NCBI RefSeq assembly: GCF_009769735.1
Contig: NZ_WSRO01000002.1
Coordinates: 1,922,001-1,986,000 of the forward strand
Direction: 5' to 3'
Length of the DNA stretch: 64,000 nt
DNA from: Streptomyces sp. BA2
Lineage (GTDB): Bacteria > Actinomycetota > Actinomycetes > Streptomycetales > Streptomycetaceae
The notes beneath the pieces are model-generated. The model saw only the letters and a list, made by a program, of their open reading frames with translations, had not been told where the DNA came from and did no database searches. Made by a program: the position numbers and the translations under genes. Below are positions 1-8,326 of this stretch, piece by piece (positions within the stretch are counted from its first letter, which is position 1; each line of letters starts with the position of its first letter).

Positions 1-966
1 ATCACGTACGCCGTCTTCACCGTCGCCTGCGGCTTCGCGCCCAACTACGAGACGCTGCTGGTCTTCCGCGCCCTCCAGGGCCTCGGCTTCGGCGGCGAGT
101 GGGCGGTCGGCGCGATCCTGGTCGCCGAGTACGCCACCGCGAAGAACCGCGGCCGCACGCTCGGCGCGATCCAGAGCTCCTGGGCGGTCGGCTGGGCGCT
201 CGCGGTGATCGTCTACACCCTGGTGTTCCAGTTCCTCGACGAGGACATCGCCTGGCGCGTGATGTTCTGGACGGGTGCGCTGCCCGCCCTGCTCGTCGTC
301 TACGTACGCCGCAATGTGCACGATGCCCCGGAGGCGGCGGCCGAGCGGCAGAAGAGCGCGCACAAGGGGTCGTTCACGGCGATCTTCAAACCCGGTCTCC
401 TGCGCATCACGCTCTTCGCGGTCCTGCTGTCCACCGGCGTACAGGGCGGCTACTACACGCTCGCCACCTGGGTGCCCACGTACCTGAAGACCGAGCGCGG
501 ACTCACGGTGGTCGGCACGGGCGGGTATCTCACGTTCCTGATCTCCGGTGCCTTCATCGGCTATCTGGCCGGGGGCTATCTCACCGACGTGCTCGGCCGC
601 AAACGCAACATCACCCTCTTCGCGTTCCTCTCCGCGGCCAGCATCCTCGCCTACACGAACATCCCGGAGGGGGCCAACGGCCTTCTCCTTGTGCTCGGTT
701 TCCCGCTCGGCTTCTGTATGTCGGCCATCTTCAGCGGCTTCGGTTCGTTCCTCAGCGAGCTCTACCCGGCCGCCGTGCGAGGCACGGGGCAGGGCTTCAC
801 GTACAACACCGGTCGCGCCGTGGGCGCCGTCTTCCCCACCATGGTCGGCTTCCTGGCCGACAGCTGGGGCGTGGGCGGTGCGCTGGTCTTCGGTGCGATC
901 GGCTACGCCATCGCCGTACTCGCGCTGTTCGGGCTGCCCGAGACGCGCGGGAAGGAGCTGGTGTGA
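1..966 (+). CDS. MFS transporter, 5' end outside the window
   Basis: This is the C-terminal 321 residues of a major facilitator permease; the frame is open from base 1 and stops at 964-966. Hydrophobic helices alternate with charged loops. The visible part opens in a helix followed by the motif RALQGLGFGGEWAVG, typical of the metabolite:H+ symporter branch, and a conserved R-G-R-T loop. The stop overlaps the pxpA start (GTGA), so it is translationally coupled to the 5-oxoprolinase genes. That context suggests it imports 5-oxoproline or a related carboxylate; the substrate is inference. The start codon and the first helices cannot be seen. Confidence 0.9.
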   Translation: MTYAVFTVACGFAPNYETLLVFRALQGLGFGGEWAVGAILVAEYATAKNRGRTLGAIQSSWAVGWALAVIVYTLVFQFLDEDIAWRVMFWTGALPALLVVYVRRNVHDAPEAAAERQKSAHKGSFTAIFKPGLLRITLFAVLLSTGVQGGYYTLATWVPTYLKTERGLTVVGTGGYLTFLISGAFIGYLAGGYLTDVLGRKRNITLFAFLSAASILAYTNIPEGANGLLLVLGFPLGFCMSAIFSGFGSFLSELYPAAVRGTGQGFTYNTGRAVGAVFPTMVGFLADSWGVGGALVFGAIGYAIAVLALFGLPETRGKELV

Positions 967-1736
967 GCCCCTCGGCCGACGCCGTGATCGATCTGAACGC
1001 CGACCTCGGCGAGGGCTTCGGCCACTGGCGGCTGACCGATGACGAGGGGCTGCTCTCCGTCGTCACCAGCGCCAATGTGGCCTGCGGCTTCCACGCCGGG
1101 GACGCGGCCACCATGCGCCGCGTGTGCGAGCAGGCCGCCGAACGCGGGGTGCGGATCGGCGCCCAGGTCTCCTACCGCGACCTGGCGGGCTTCGGGCGCC
1201 GCTCCATGGACGTCCCCGCCGATGAACTGGCGGCCGAAGTGGCGTACCAGATCGGCGCCCTGGAGGTCTTCGCGCGGGCGGCCGGCACGCGCGTGTCGTA
1301 CGTGAAGCCGCACGGCGCGCTCTACAACCGCGTCGTCCACGACGAGGACCAGGCGCGCGCCGTCGTCGAGGGGGTCCTTCTGGCGGATGACGGGCTGCCC
1401 GTCCTCGGGCTGCCCCGATCGCGCTTCCTGGAGGTGGCCGACAAGGCCGGCCTTCCCGTCGTCACCGAGGCGTTCGCCGACCGGGCGTACACCCCGGAAG
1501 GGACGCTCGTCCCGCGCGGCAGCGAGGGTGCCGTCATCACGCAGGCGGAAGCCGTCGTCGAACGCTCCGTGGGCATGGCCCGGTTCGGGGCCGTCACCGC
1601 GCAGGACGGCCGGCGGATCGACGTCCGCGCGCGCTCGCTGTGCCTGCACGGCGACACCCCGGGGGCGGTGGCCCTGGCCCGGCAGGTCCGGGCACGCCTC
1701 GAAGCGGCGGGCGTCCGGGTGGAGGCCTTCGCGTGA
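963..1736 (+). CDS. pxpA: 5-oxoprolinase subunit A (LamB/YcsF family)
   Basis: The 257-residue product is a LamB/YcsF protein, the PxpA subunit of the ATP-dependent prokaryotic 5-oxoprolinase that returns 5-oxoproline (pyroglutamate) to glutamate. It opens with the family signature DLNADLGEGFG and carries the conserved NVACGFHAGD and VKPHGALYN segments; its length is normal. The GTG start at 963 lies in the stop of the upstream permease and the stop lies in the GTG of pxpB. The family assignment is firm; the function follows from the intact A-B-C set beside it. Confidence 0.95.
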   Translation: MSPSADAVIDLNADLGEGFGHWRLTDDEGLLSVVTSANVACGFHAGDAATMRRVCEQAAERGVRIGAQVSYRDLAGFGRRSMDVPADELAAEVAYQIGALEVFARAAGTRVSYVKPHGALYNRVVHDEDQARAVVEGVLLADDGLPVLGLPRSRFLEVADKAGLPVVTEAFADRAYTPEGTLVPRGSEGAVITQAEAVVERSVGMARFGAVTAQDGRRIDVRARSLCLHGDTPGAVALARQVRARLEAAGVRVEAFA

Positions 1737-2383
1737 GGGTGCTTCCGGTCGGCGACCTGGCGCTGCTCGTGGAACTCGCCGACGGCGACGAGGCGCAGGC
1801 GCTCCACGCCGAGCTGCTGCGCCGCAGGGCCGCCGGCCTGATCCGCGTACGGGAGATCGTGCCCGCGGCCCGCACGGTGCTCCTGGACGGCCTTGACGAC
1901 CCCGGCCGCGTCGGCGCGGATCTTGCCGCCCTGGAGATCCCGCCTCTCTCCGCACGCGCGGAGGAGGTACGGGAGATTCCGGTCCGCTACGACGGGCCCG
2001 ATCTGGCGGACGTGGCAGCGCACTGGGGGGTGCCGGTGGCGGAGGTGGCGCGGATCCACGCGACGACCGAATTCCGGGTCGCCTTCTGCGGGTTCGCCCC
2101 TGGCTTCGGCTATCTCACCGGGCTGCCGGAGCGCTACGACGTGCCTCGCCGGGCCACGCCGCGTACGAGCGTCCCGGCCGGCAGCGTCGCCCTGGCGGGG
2201 CCGTACACGGGGGTGTATCCGCGCGCCTCGCCCGGCGGCTGGCAGCTGATCGGCACGACCGATGCCGTGCTGTGGGACCACGCGCGCGTGCCTGCCGCGC
2301 TGCTCACGCCGGGGGTGCGGGTGCGCTTCGTGCCCCGCTCGTTCGGGATCCGCTCGTTCGGGCCGGGCTCGGAGGCACGATGA
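1733..2383 (+). CDS. pxpB: 5-oxoprolinase subunit B (KipI-like)
   Basis: The 216-residue carboxyltransferase-domain protein corresponds to PxpB/KipI. Diagnostic segments are EIPVRYDGPDLADVA in the middle and FAPGFGYLTGLPE followed by PRRATPRTSVPAGSVA, including the family's glycine-rich active-site loop. GTG at 1733 overlaps the pxpA stop and the TGA at 2381 overlaps the ATG of pxpC, so A, B and C form one coupled unit. In Bacillus the homologue was described as a kinase inhibitor, but next to A and C the 5-oxoprolinase role is preferred. Confidence 0.94.
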   Translation: MRVLPVGDLALLVELADGDEAQALHAELLRRRAAGLIRVREIVPAARTVLLDGLDDPGRVGADLAALEIPPLSARAEEVREIPVRYDGPDLADVAAHWGVPVAEVARIHATTEFRVAFCGFAPGFGYLTGLPERYDVPRRATPRTSVPAGSVALAGPYTGVYPRASPGGWQLIGTTDAVLWDHARVPAALLTPGVRVRFVPRSFGIRSFGPGSEAR

Positions 2384-3249
2384 CGGACCGTGCCTTCGCT
2401 GTCGTACGGTCCGGGGCGCTGACCACCGTGCAGGACCAGGGCCGCCCCGGTCACGCGCATCTCGGGGTGCCGCGCTCCGGGGCCCTCGATCCGGCCGCGG
2501 CCCGCCTCGCCAACCGCCTCGTCGGTAATCCGTCCGACGCCGCCGTCCTGGAGACCACCCTCAACGGCTGCTCCGTGCGACCGCGTTGTGCGGTCACGGT
2601 GGCGGTCGTGGGCGCGCCCTGCGCGGTGACGGTCGACGGCCGCCCGGCGGCGTGGGGGGCGCCCGTGCGGGTACCGGCCGGTGCGCTGCTCGACGTCGGA
2701 GCGGCCGTCTCCGGAGTACGTTGCTATGTCGCGTTCGGCGGCGGGGTGACCGTCGAACCGGTGCTCGCCAGCCGCTCAACGGACCTGCTCTCCGGGCTCG
2801 GCCCACCGCCGCTCGCGGACGGAACCGTCATCCCTCTGGGGAGCGCTGCCGCGCCCCACGCGCGCGTGGACACCGCCCCGCACCCCGCGCCGCCCCGCGA
2901 GCTGATCCTGAGGGTGACGCCAGGACCGCGCGCCGACTGGTTCACTCCCTCTGCCGTGCGCACGCTGACCACGCGCGCGTACCGCGTGTCCTCGGCGAGC
3001 AACCGCATCGGCCTGCGCACCGAAGGGCCGTCCCTGGAGCGGGCATTCACCGATGAACTCCCCAGCGAGGGCATGGTCATCGGCGCCGTCCAGGTACCGC
3101 CGGACGGCCTGCCCGTGGTGTTCCTCGCCGATCACCCGACGACCGGCGGCTATCCGGTGATCGCGGTGGTCAGGGAGGCCGACCTGGCCGGTGCGGCGCA
3201 GGCCGTGCCCGGGACGCCGCTCCGTTTCGTCCCGGCGGCACGGCGCTGA
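2380..3249 (+). CDS. pxpC: 5-oxoprolinase subunit C (biotin-dependent carboxyltransferase-like, KipA)
   Basis: The 289-residue product is the PxpC/KipA subunit, which pairs with PxpB. It begins with VRSGALTTVQDQGRPG and contains GVPRSGALDP, then VTPGPRADWF and the C-terminal SEGMVIGAVQVPPDGLPVVF and DHPTTGGYPV motifs conserved in the family. The ATG at 2380 overlaps the pxpB stop. It is the last gene of the permease-pxpABC unit. Its TGA is also the first three bases of a tandem repeat that fills the whole convergent gap. Confidence 0.94.
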   Translation: MTDRAFAVVRSGALTTVQDQGRPGHAHLGVPRSGALDPAAARLANRLVGNPSDAAVLETTLNGCSVRPRCAVTVAVVGAPCAVTVDGRPAAWGAPVRVPAGALLDVGAAVSGVRCYVAFGGGVTVEPVLASRSTDLLSGLGPPPLADGTVIPLGSAAAPHARVDTAPHPAPPRELILRVTPGPRADWFTPSAVRTLTTRAYRVSSASNRIGLRTEGPSLERAFTDELPSEGMVIGAVQVPPDGLPVVFLADHPTTGGYPVIAVVREADLAGAAQAVPGTPLRFVPAARR

Positions 3250-3306
3250 GGACTCCTGAGGACTCCTGAGCTCTGCTGAGGTCTCCTCAGATCTCCTGAA
3301 GTCTCC
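3247..3306. repeat. Six tandem 10-bp repeats filling a convergent intergenic gap
   Basis: Six decamers run without interruption: TGAGGACTCC twice, then TGAGCTCTGC, TGAGGTCTCC, TCAGATCTCC and TGAAGTCTCC. The first TGA is the pxpC stop and the array ends at the first base of the complement of the SGNH hydrolase stop. The fourth and fifth units form the palindrome CTGAGG-tct-CCTCAG. The region may act as a weak bidirectional terminator. Confidence 0.9.
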
Positions 3307-4148
3307 TACGCCGCGTCCGGCTGCTCGGCCGCGGTGAGTGCGGCGAGGGCCGCCGTCACCGCGTGCGTGGCGCTCAGGTCGAGCCGGGCGCTGCTGCCCC
3401 GCACCTGATGACGTACCTCGTCGGCAGCGAGGGTGAGCAGCTGGGGCAGCAGATCCGTGCACCGGCGCGCCACCCAGCCGGTCCCCGCGGTGGCCAGCCA
3501 CAGCAGGCTCGCCGACCGGGTGGGCGACGGCAGTTGGGGCTCGCACGAGGGCGGACTGCCCGCCGCGAGGCCCCGGGCCGCGAGCAACGCGTGGAAGCGG
3601 GCGGCGACGAGACGGTGGCCCCGCTCGCCGGGGTGCAGCCGGTCCGCGCTCCACAGGGTGCGGTCGGCCACCCACTCGTCCTCCGCGAGGTGCAGGTGGA
3701 CGGCGCCGTAGCGCTCGGACAGCGCGTGTACGACGGCGTTGACTGCGCGTTGCCGCCTGGCCAGTGGACGGGCCAGCGCCCCCGGGAGGCCGAGCATGGC
3801 CCCGGGGTCGGGAAGGCAGGCGGTGAGCAGCTGGGCTCCTTGCTGTGCGCAGGCGCCGTAGATCTCGTCCAGCCGCGCGGCCACGGCACGGATGTCGAAC
3901 GTACAGCGGAGGGTGTCGTTGACGCCGACGACTACGGAGACCAGGTCGGGCCGCAGCTTCAGCGCCTCGGGCAGCTGCCGGTTCAGCACGTCCGAGGTCT
4001 GGGCTCCGCTGACGGCGACGTTGTGGAACTCGACGTCACCGCAGGACGGGGCGAGCAGCGCGGCCCACCCCCGCCACCCCTCCCCCACGGGGTCCCCGAT
4101 ACCCTCGGTGAGGGAGTCCCCCATGGCGACGAAACGCAGCGGCTTCAC
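3306..4148 (-). CDS. SGNH/GDSL family hydrolase
   Basis: The 280-residue SGNH hydrolase carries all family blocks: the nucleophile S12 in GDSLTEG, N77 in GVND, and the D169/H172 pair in DRLHPGERGH. No signal peptide is evident, so it is predicted cytoplasmic. The GTG start at 4148 overlaps the stop of the upstream glycosyltransferase, making it the third gene of a coupled set. An esterase or deacylase acting on the product of the two glycosyltransferases is a reasonable inference; the substrate is unknown. Residues after about 200 show no recognised motif. Confidence 0.9.
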   Translation of the reverse strand: MKPLRFVAMGDSLTEGIGDPVGEGWRGWAALLAPSCGDVEFHNVAVSGAQTSDVLNRQLPEALKLRPDLVSVVVGVNDTLRCTFDIRAVAARLDEIYGACAQQGAQLLTACLPDPGAMLGLPGALARPLARRQRAVNAVVHALSERYGAVHLHLAEDEWVADRTLWSADRLHPGERGHRLVAARFHALLAARGLAAGSPPSCEPQLPSPTRSASLLWLATAGTGWVARRCTDLLPQLLTLAADEVRHQVRGSSARLDLSATHAVTAALAALTAAEQPDAA

Positions 4149-5371
4149 GAGGCACGTCCCTCGCGGGAAGCATGCCCGCCGCCAGGAGCTCCGGCTCCGA
4201 GCCCCGCCTCATGCGCCCCCAAGAACGCCGCGACCGCCCCCTCCCACCCGAAGCACTCCGCACGCGCGCGTGCCGTCTCCCTGCGGGCATGCTCCGGGCG
4301 AGCCAGGAGAGCCTGGGCGGCGGTCGCGAACGCCTCGCCGCTGTCCGTCGCCACCGCGCCCGCACCGCCCACGATCTCCGGAAGCGCCGACGACGCGCTG
4401 GCCACCACCGGCGTACCGCACGCCAGCGCCTCCAGGGCCGCGAGCCCGAACGTCTCGCAGGGGCCGGGAGCGAGGCAGACGTCAGCCGTGGCCTGCAGTG
4501 CCCCCAGGGCAGCACGGTCCGCGAGGTGCCCCAGGAACGTCACGGGCAACCGCCGGTCGCGCGCCCGCAGTTCGAGACGGGCACGCAGCGGCCCGTCCCC
4601 CGCCACCACAAGGACCGCCGGAACACCCCGGCCGCGGAGCGCCTCCAGGGCGTCCAGCGCCGTACCCGGCCGTTTCTCCACGGACAGCCGGGAGCAGAGC
4701 ACAAGGAGCACCTCGCCCACTCGCGCGTGGCGGGCACGCACGCGTGGATCACGCAGGCCCGGACGGCTGCCCACGAGGTCCACACCGAGTGGCGCGCGGA
4801 CGACATTGCGCGCCCCGATGCGGACGAACTCACGCTCGGCCCACTCCGTGGTGCACACGACCCGCGCATAGGCGTGCGCGGTACGGGAGTTGAGGGCGTC
4901 GGCCGCACGCAGGGCGGCCTGCTCGGGCATGCCCCAGGAGCTGAGGACGCCGTGCGCCGTCTCGTGGGAGACCATCACGGCCGGGATCCTGCGGTGCCTG
5001 GCCCAGGCGCCGGTCCAGCGCAGGGTCGTGCGGTCGGAGACCTCGATGCGGTCGGGGGCCAGGCGTTCGAGGACCCGGGCCACCCTTCGGCGGTCCGTGA
5101 GGACGCGGTAGCCACCGGTGCCGGGCAGCAACGGGCCCGGCAGGGTCACGATGCGGCCCTGGTCGGTGTCACGGATCCCGGCCCGCTCGCCGGGCACGAT
5201 CAGTACGGGCTCGTGCCCGACCGCGCGGTAGCCGCGCCCCAGCTCCCGCAGCGCGGTGCGCAGTCCGCCCGACGAAGGGGCGACGAAGTTCGCGAGCCGC
5301 ACGATGCGCAGCGCATCGGAACGCGGCCCGCCGGGCCGCACCGTGGACTCCCTGTAGAGGGCCGCCCTCAT
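4145..5371 (-). CDS. GT4-family glycosyltransferase
   Basis: The 408-residue GT-B glycosyltransferase shows the GT4 hallmarks: an N-terminal acceptor domain with a glycine-rich loop (SSGGLRTAL), VVAGDGPLR in the nucleotide-sugar domain, and the E-x7-E motif CETFGLAALEALACGTPVV. It starts four bases inside the stop of the upstream glycosyltransferase. The pair resembles actinobacterial mannosyltransferases that build glycolipids, but donor and acceptor cannot be read from sequence. No membrane segment is seen, so it is cytosolic or membrane-peripheral. Confidence 0.9.
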   Translation of the reverse strand: MRAALYRESTVRPGGPRSDALRIVRLANFVAPSSGGLRTALRELGRGYRAVGHEPVLIVPGERAGIRDTDQGRIVTLPGPLLPGTGGYRVLTDRRRVARVLERLAPDRIEVSDRTTLRWTGAWARHRRIPAVMVSHETAHGVLSSWGMPEQAALRAADALNSRTAHAYARVVCTTEWAEREFVRIGARNVVRAPLGVDLVGSRPGLRDPRVRARHARVGEVLLVLCSRLSVEKRPGTALDALEALRGRGVPAVLVVAGDGPLRARLELRARDRRLPVTFLGHLADRAALGALQATADVCLAPGPCETFGLAALEALACGTPVVASASSALPEIVGGAGAVATDSGEAFATAAQALLARPEHARRETARARAECFGWEGAVAAFLGAHEAGLGAGAPGGGHASREGRAS

Positions 5372-6498
5372 GCCGCCACCGCCGTCCGCGCGGCGAGCAC
5401 CTCGGCGTAGTGGTCGACGAGCTGCTCGCCCACCGCCTCCCAGGTCCGCCCCTCGACGGCCGCGCGCCCGGCCCTGCCGTACGCGGCGCGCAGCCCCGGA
5501 TCGGCGGCGAGCGCCCAGACCGCGTCACGGACCGCGAGGGCGTCCTGGGGCGGCACCAGGACTCCGGTGCGGCCGGGCAGGACGAGGTCGAGCGGTCCTC
5601 CCGCGGCGGGCGCGACCACCGGCACACCGCTGGCCATGGCCTCCTGCACGGTCTGGCAGAACGTCTCGTAGGGGCCGGTGTGCACGAAGAGGTCCAACGA
5701 GGCGAAGATCCGGGCGAGTTCGCTCCCGGTGCGGCGCCCCAGCATGACGGCGCCCGGCAGGGCCGCCCGCACGGAGGCCTCGCTGGGCCCGTCGCCGACG
5801 ACGACGAGCCGCACGCCTTCCAGGGCGCACACCCCGGCAAGGAGTTCGACCTGCTTCTCGGGAGCGAGACGCCCTACGTAGCCGACGATCAGCTCACCGT
5901 TCGGCGCCAGTTCACGGCGTACCGCCTCATCCCGAAGGGAGGGCCCGAACCGGGCGGTGTCCACACCGCGTGGCCACAGCCGCACCCGTGGCACCCCGTG
6001 CGTCACGAGATCGCGCAGGGCGGCGGATGACGGGGCGAGGGTGCGGTCGGCCGCGGCGTGGACGGCGCGGATGCGGCGCCAGGCTGTGGACTCCCCCATC
6101 CCCATGTACGTACGGGCGTAGCCGCCCAGATCCGTCTGGTAGACGGCGACGGCGGGTATGCCCAGGCGCGCGGCGGCCGCCATGCCGCGCACGCCGAGGA
6201 CGAACGGGCTGGCCAGATGGACGACTTCGGCCCGGTGCGCGCTCAGCGCAGCCGACAGCCGGCGGCTGGGCAGCGCCACCCTGACCTGCGGATATCCGGG
6301 AAGGGGCAGGGAGGGGACGCGGATGACGGGGCAGGGCGCACTGGCATCGGCTGCGGCGTCCGCCCCAGCCGCGGGGGCCGGGGCGATGACCAGGGGGTCG
6401 TGACCGCGGGCGGCGAGCTGCCGGGCGGTCTGCAGGGCGCAGTGCGCCACGCCGTTGACGTCGGGAGGGAAGGATTCGGTGACGATGACGACACGCAT
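5368..6498 (-). CDS. GT4-family glycosyltransferase, PimB/MgtA-like
   Basis: The 376-residue GT4 glycosyltransferase has an N-terminal TESFPPDVNGVA segment, the GYVGRLAPEKQVELL hinge, VVVGDGPSEA, and the E-x7-E motif YETFCQTVQEAMASGVPVV. Its N-terminal layout resembles GDP-mannose-dependent alpha-mannosyltransferases of mycobacteria and corynebacteria (PimB/MgtA group). It is first in a three-gene coupled operon with a second GT4 and an SGNH hydrolase. No strong ribosome-binding site precedes its ATG. Confidence 0.9.
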   Translation of the reverse strand: MRVVIVTESFPPDVNGVAHCALQTARQLAARGHDPLVIAPAPAAGADAAADASAPCPVIRVPSLPLPGYPQVRVALPSRRLSAALSAHRAEVVHLASPFVLGVRGMAAAARLGIPAVAVYQTDLGGYARTYMGMGESTAWRRIRAVHAAADRTLAPSSAALRDLVTHGVPRVRLWPRGVDTARFGPSLRDEAVRRELAPNGELIVGYVGRLAPEKQVELLAGVCALEGVRLVVVGDGPSEASVRAALPGAVMLGRRTGSELARIFASLDLFVHTGPYETFCQTVQEAMASGVPVVAPAAGGPLDLVLPGRTGVLVPPQDALAVRDAVWALAADPGLRAAYGRAGRAAVEGRTWEAVGEQLVDHYAEVLAARTAVAA

Positions 6499-6580
6499 AC
6501 CCGTGTTGTCGTCGCGCGGGGCGTGGTCACGTCAACGTGGATCTTTCCTGGCGAGGAACGTCCCATGAGCGTTCCCCTCC

Positions 6581-6603
6581 GCGCGCCCCCGGAGAGGGCG
6601 CGC
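6581..6603 (-). terminator. Hairpin downstream of the HEAT-repeat gene
   Basis: An 8-bp perfect GC stem (arms 6581-6588 and 6596-6603, 7-base loop) begins four bases beyond the TGA of the HEAT gene on the minus strand. It lacks a U tract, as is usual for Streptomyces terminators. It separates that transcript from the glycosyltransferase operon. Confidence 0.6.
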
Positions 6604-6606
6604 CGG

Positions 6607-8025
6607 CTATACCTCGGCCGCGTCGGGGCCGATTCTGCTCCGTACCGCCGTCTGTACCTCGTCCTCCTCGGCGGGGTCAGCGGCGAGCCTTCTGAGCTGG
6701 GTGACCACGCGGGCGTCGCCGGTCTCGGCGTGCCGTGCGGCGACCTCGCGGGTGGACTCCTCGCAGTCCCACAGGCATTCGACGGCGAATCCGGCGGCGA
6801 AGGAGGGGTCGGTGGCGGCGAGCGCGCGGGCCGCGCGGCCGCGCAGGTGGGACGAGGCGGTCTCGCGGTAGACGTGGCGAAGGACGGGGGCCGCGCAGGC
6901 GATGCCGAGCCGTCCGGCGCCGTCGACGAGTGTCCAGAGGGTCGGCGCGTCCGGGCCTTCGCCGCGGACGGCTTCGCGGAGCGCGGCGAGCACGAGCTTG
7001 CTGTCCTGGGCGCCGCCTCTGCAGGCGAGCACCCGTCCGGCGGCGGCGCCGAGCGCGTCGGGCCGCTGGACCCAGCGGCGGGCCCGCTCCACGGCGGCGA
7101 CGCTGCGCATCCGCTCGAAGGCCTCGGCCGCGGCGTCCACGACGGCCCGTGACGGGCTCTCCACCCCGAACTCGATCAGGTTGAACACATCGGGATCGTG
7201 GGCGTCGGCGAGGTAGCGCAGGGCCGTGCCGCGCGCCCCGTCGGAGCCGTTGCGGGCGGCTTCCAGGATCTCGGCGCGGTCGTCGGGCCCGGCGACCGCG
7301 CTCAGGCAGCGGGCGGCGGGCACGTGCAGGACGGCGCCGCGTTCGAGCCCTTCCTGTGCCCAGTCGAAGACGGCCTGGACGCTCCAGCCGGGACGTGGCC
7401 CCGATGGCCGCATCTGTCGCTGCCAGCGGTCGAAGGAGCCCTGTTCCCGTGCGGCTCTCACGCGCTTGCCGACGGCATCCCGGGGGTCCTCCTCCCACAG
7501 CCGCCAGGGCCGTGGTTCGTAGGCGTCGCGCACGGCGGCGGCCAGTTCGGCCTCGCCCTCCGCGTCCGAGGGGAATCTGGCGAGCACGGGCACGGCGAGG
7601 GCCCGCAGGCCCGCGTCGTCGTCCCGCAGCGCCAGTTCGTCCAGGGCCCAGGCCCAGTTGGCGCCGAACGCCGCGTACCGCCGCAGCAGTTCGAGGGCGT
7701 CGTGCCTGCCGTACGAGGCGAGGTGCCCCAGGACCGCGAGCGCGAGCCCGGTGCGTGAGTCGTCCGTGTTCAGGACGTCCTCGGCATCGAAGAGATGCCG
7801 CTCGATCTCCTCGATCCCGCCGCGGAGATCGAGGTAGAGGCGGGCGTAGTAGAGGGAGCGGTTCTCCACCTGCCAGTCGTGGCGTGGGTCGTGGAGCACG
7901 CAGGTCTCGAGGGCGGCGAGCGCCTCTGAGCGGGGTGCGGTGAGTGCGTGCAGCGTGCCGTCGCCGCGGCCCCGCTGCAGCAGGCCGAGCAGCGTACCGC
8001 TGGGCGCTATGACCGGATCGAACAT
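6607..8025 (-). CDS. HEAT-repeat protein
   Basis: The 472-residue protein is built of alpha-helical HEAT/PBS-lyase-type repeats, with recurring blocks such as ARNGSDGARGTALRYLADA and ASSHLRGRAARALAATDPSF. It has no signal peptide or membrane segment and looks like a cytosolic scaffold; no enzymatic residues are apparent. The ATG at 8025 is chosen because GAGG lies nine bases upstream; an ATG fifteen bases earlier (8040) has no ribosome-binding site. It lies downstream of an ankyrin-repeat gene and a possible 19-codon ORF on the same strand. Its role is unknown. Confidence 0.85.
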   Translation of the reverse strand: MFDPVIAPSGTLLGLLQRGRGDGTLHALTAPRSEALAALETCVLHDPRHDWQVENRSLYYARLYLDLRGGIEEIERHLFDAEDVLNTDDSRTGLALAVLGHLASYGRHDALELLRRYAAFGANWAWALDELALRDDDAGLRALAVPVLARFPSDAEGEAELAAAVRDAYEPRPWRLWEEDPRDAVGKRVRAAREQGSFDRWQRQMRPSGPRPGWSVQAVFDWAQEGLERGAVLHVPAARCLSAVAGPDDRAEILEAARNGSDGARGTALRYLADAHDPDVFNLIEFGVESPSRAVVDAAAEAFERMRSVAAVERARRWVQRPDALGAAAGRVLACRGGAQDSKLVLAALREAVRGEGPDAPTLWTLVDGAGRLGIACAAPVLRHVYRETASSHLRGRAARALAATDPSFAAGFAVECLWDCEESTREVAARHAETGDARVVTQLRRLAADPAEEDEVQTAVRSRIGPDAAEV

Positions 8026-8071
8026 GGGAAACAGCCTCACATCAAGCGTCGACGCAACCGGGAATCGTGAA

Positions 8072-8131
8072 TTACCTGGCCGTGCGCCAACACGTCGGGC
8101 CGCCCGCCGTCTCTTGCTTGTTGTAGACCAT
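8072..8131 (-). CDS. Possible 19-residue peptide gene between ankyrin and HEAT genes
   Basis: An ATG at 8131 preceded by AGAGG (three bases away, with GAGAGG further back) opens a short frame, MVYNKQETAGGPTCWRTAR, ending in TAA at 8072. Sixteen of eighteen sense codons after ATG end in G or C, as in real genes here. It lies 46 bases before the HEAT gene start. It could be a leader peptide controlling that gene or an independent microprotein; the single Cys-Trp pair is notable. Only conservation can settle it. Confidence 0.45.
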   Translation of the reverse strand: MVYNKQETAGGPTCWRTAR

Positions 8132-8164
8132 CTTCCTCTGCCTCTCGTCGGTGGCCCCTGGGGT

Positions 8165-8183
8165 CCCGGACGGGAGGTCCGGG
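8165..8183 (-). promoter_or_regulatory. Hairpin upstream of the small peptide ORF
   Basis: A perfect 7-bp inverted repeat (CCCGGAC and GTCCGGG, loop of five) lies 34 bases before the 19-codon ORF on the minus strand, between it and the ankyrin gene stop at 8327. It has no U tract. It may terminate the ankyrin transcript or structure the leader of the peptide/HEAT transcript. Nothing else was recognised between 8184 and 8326. Confidence 0.4.
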
Positions 8184-8326
8184 GGCGGGCCGTTCACGGT
8201 CCGCGCGGTGCGGCAACATCTGCCCCGCCGTCGCGTCCGTAAATCACGTCGTCATGATGACCCAGCGGTTCAGCCCGCCGCGACCACATTTCCAGCGCCC
8301 CCGTTGTTGCTGGTCAGGTACCCCGT

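Noticed and set aside
3363..5410. Long plus-strand frames antisense to the SGNH and glycosyltransferase genes
   Set aside because: They are opposite to well-supported genes with intact motifs and have no recognisable protein content.
8037..8219. A 60-codon frame overlapping the 19-residue peptide ORF
   Set aside because: It is Arg-rich and lacks codon bias; it is a shadow of the other frame.
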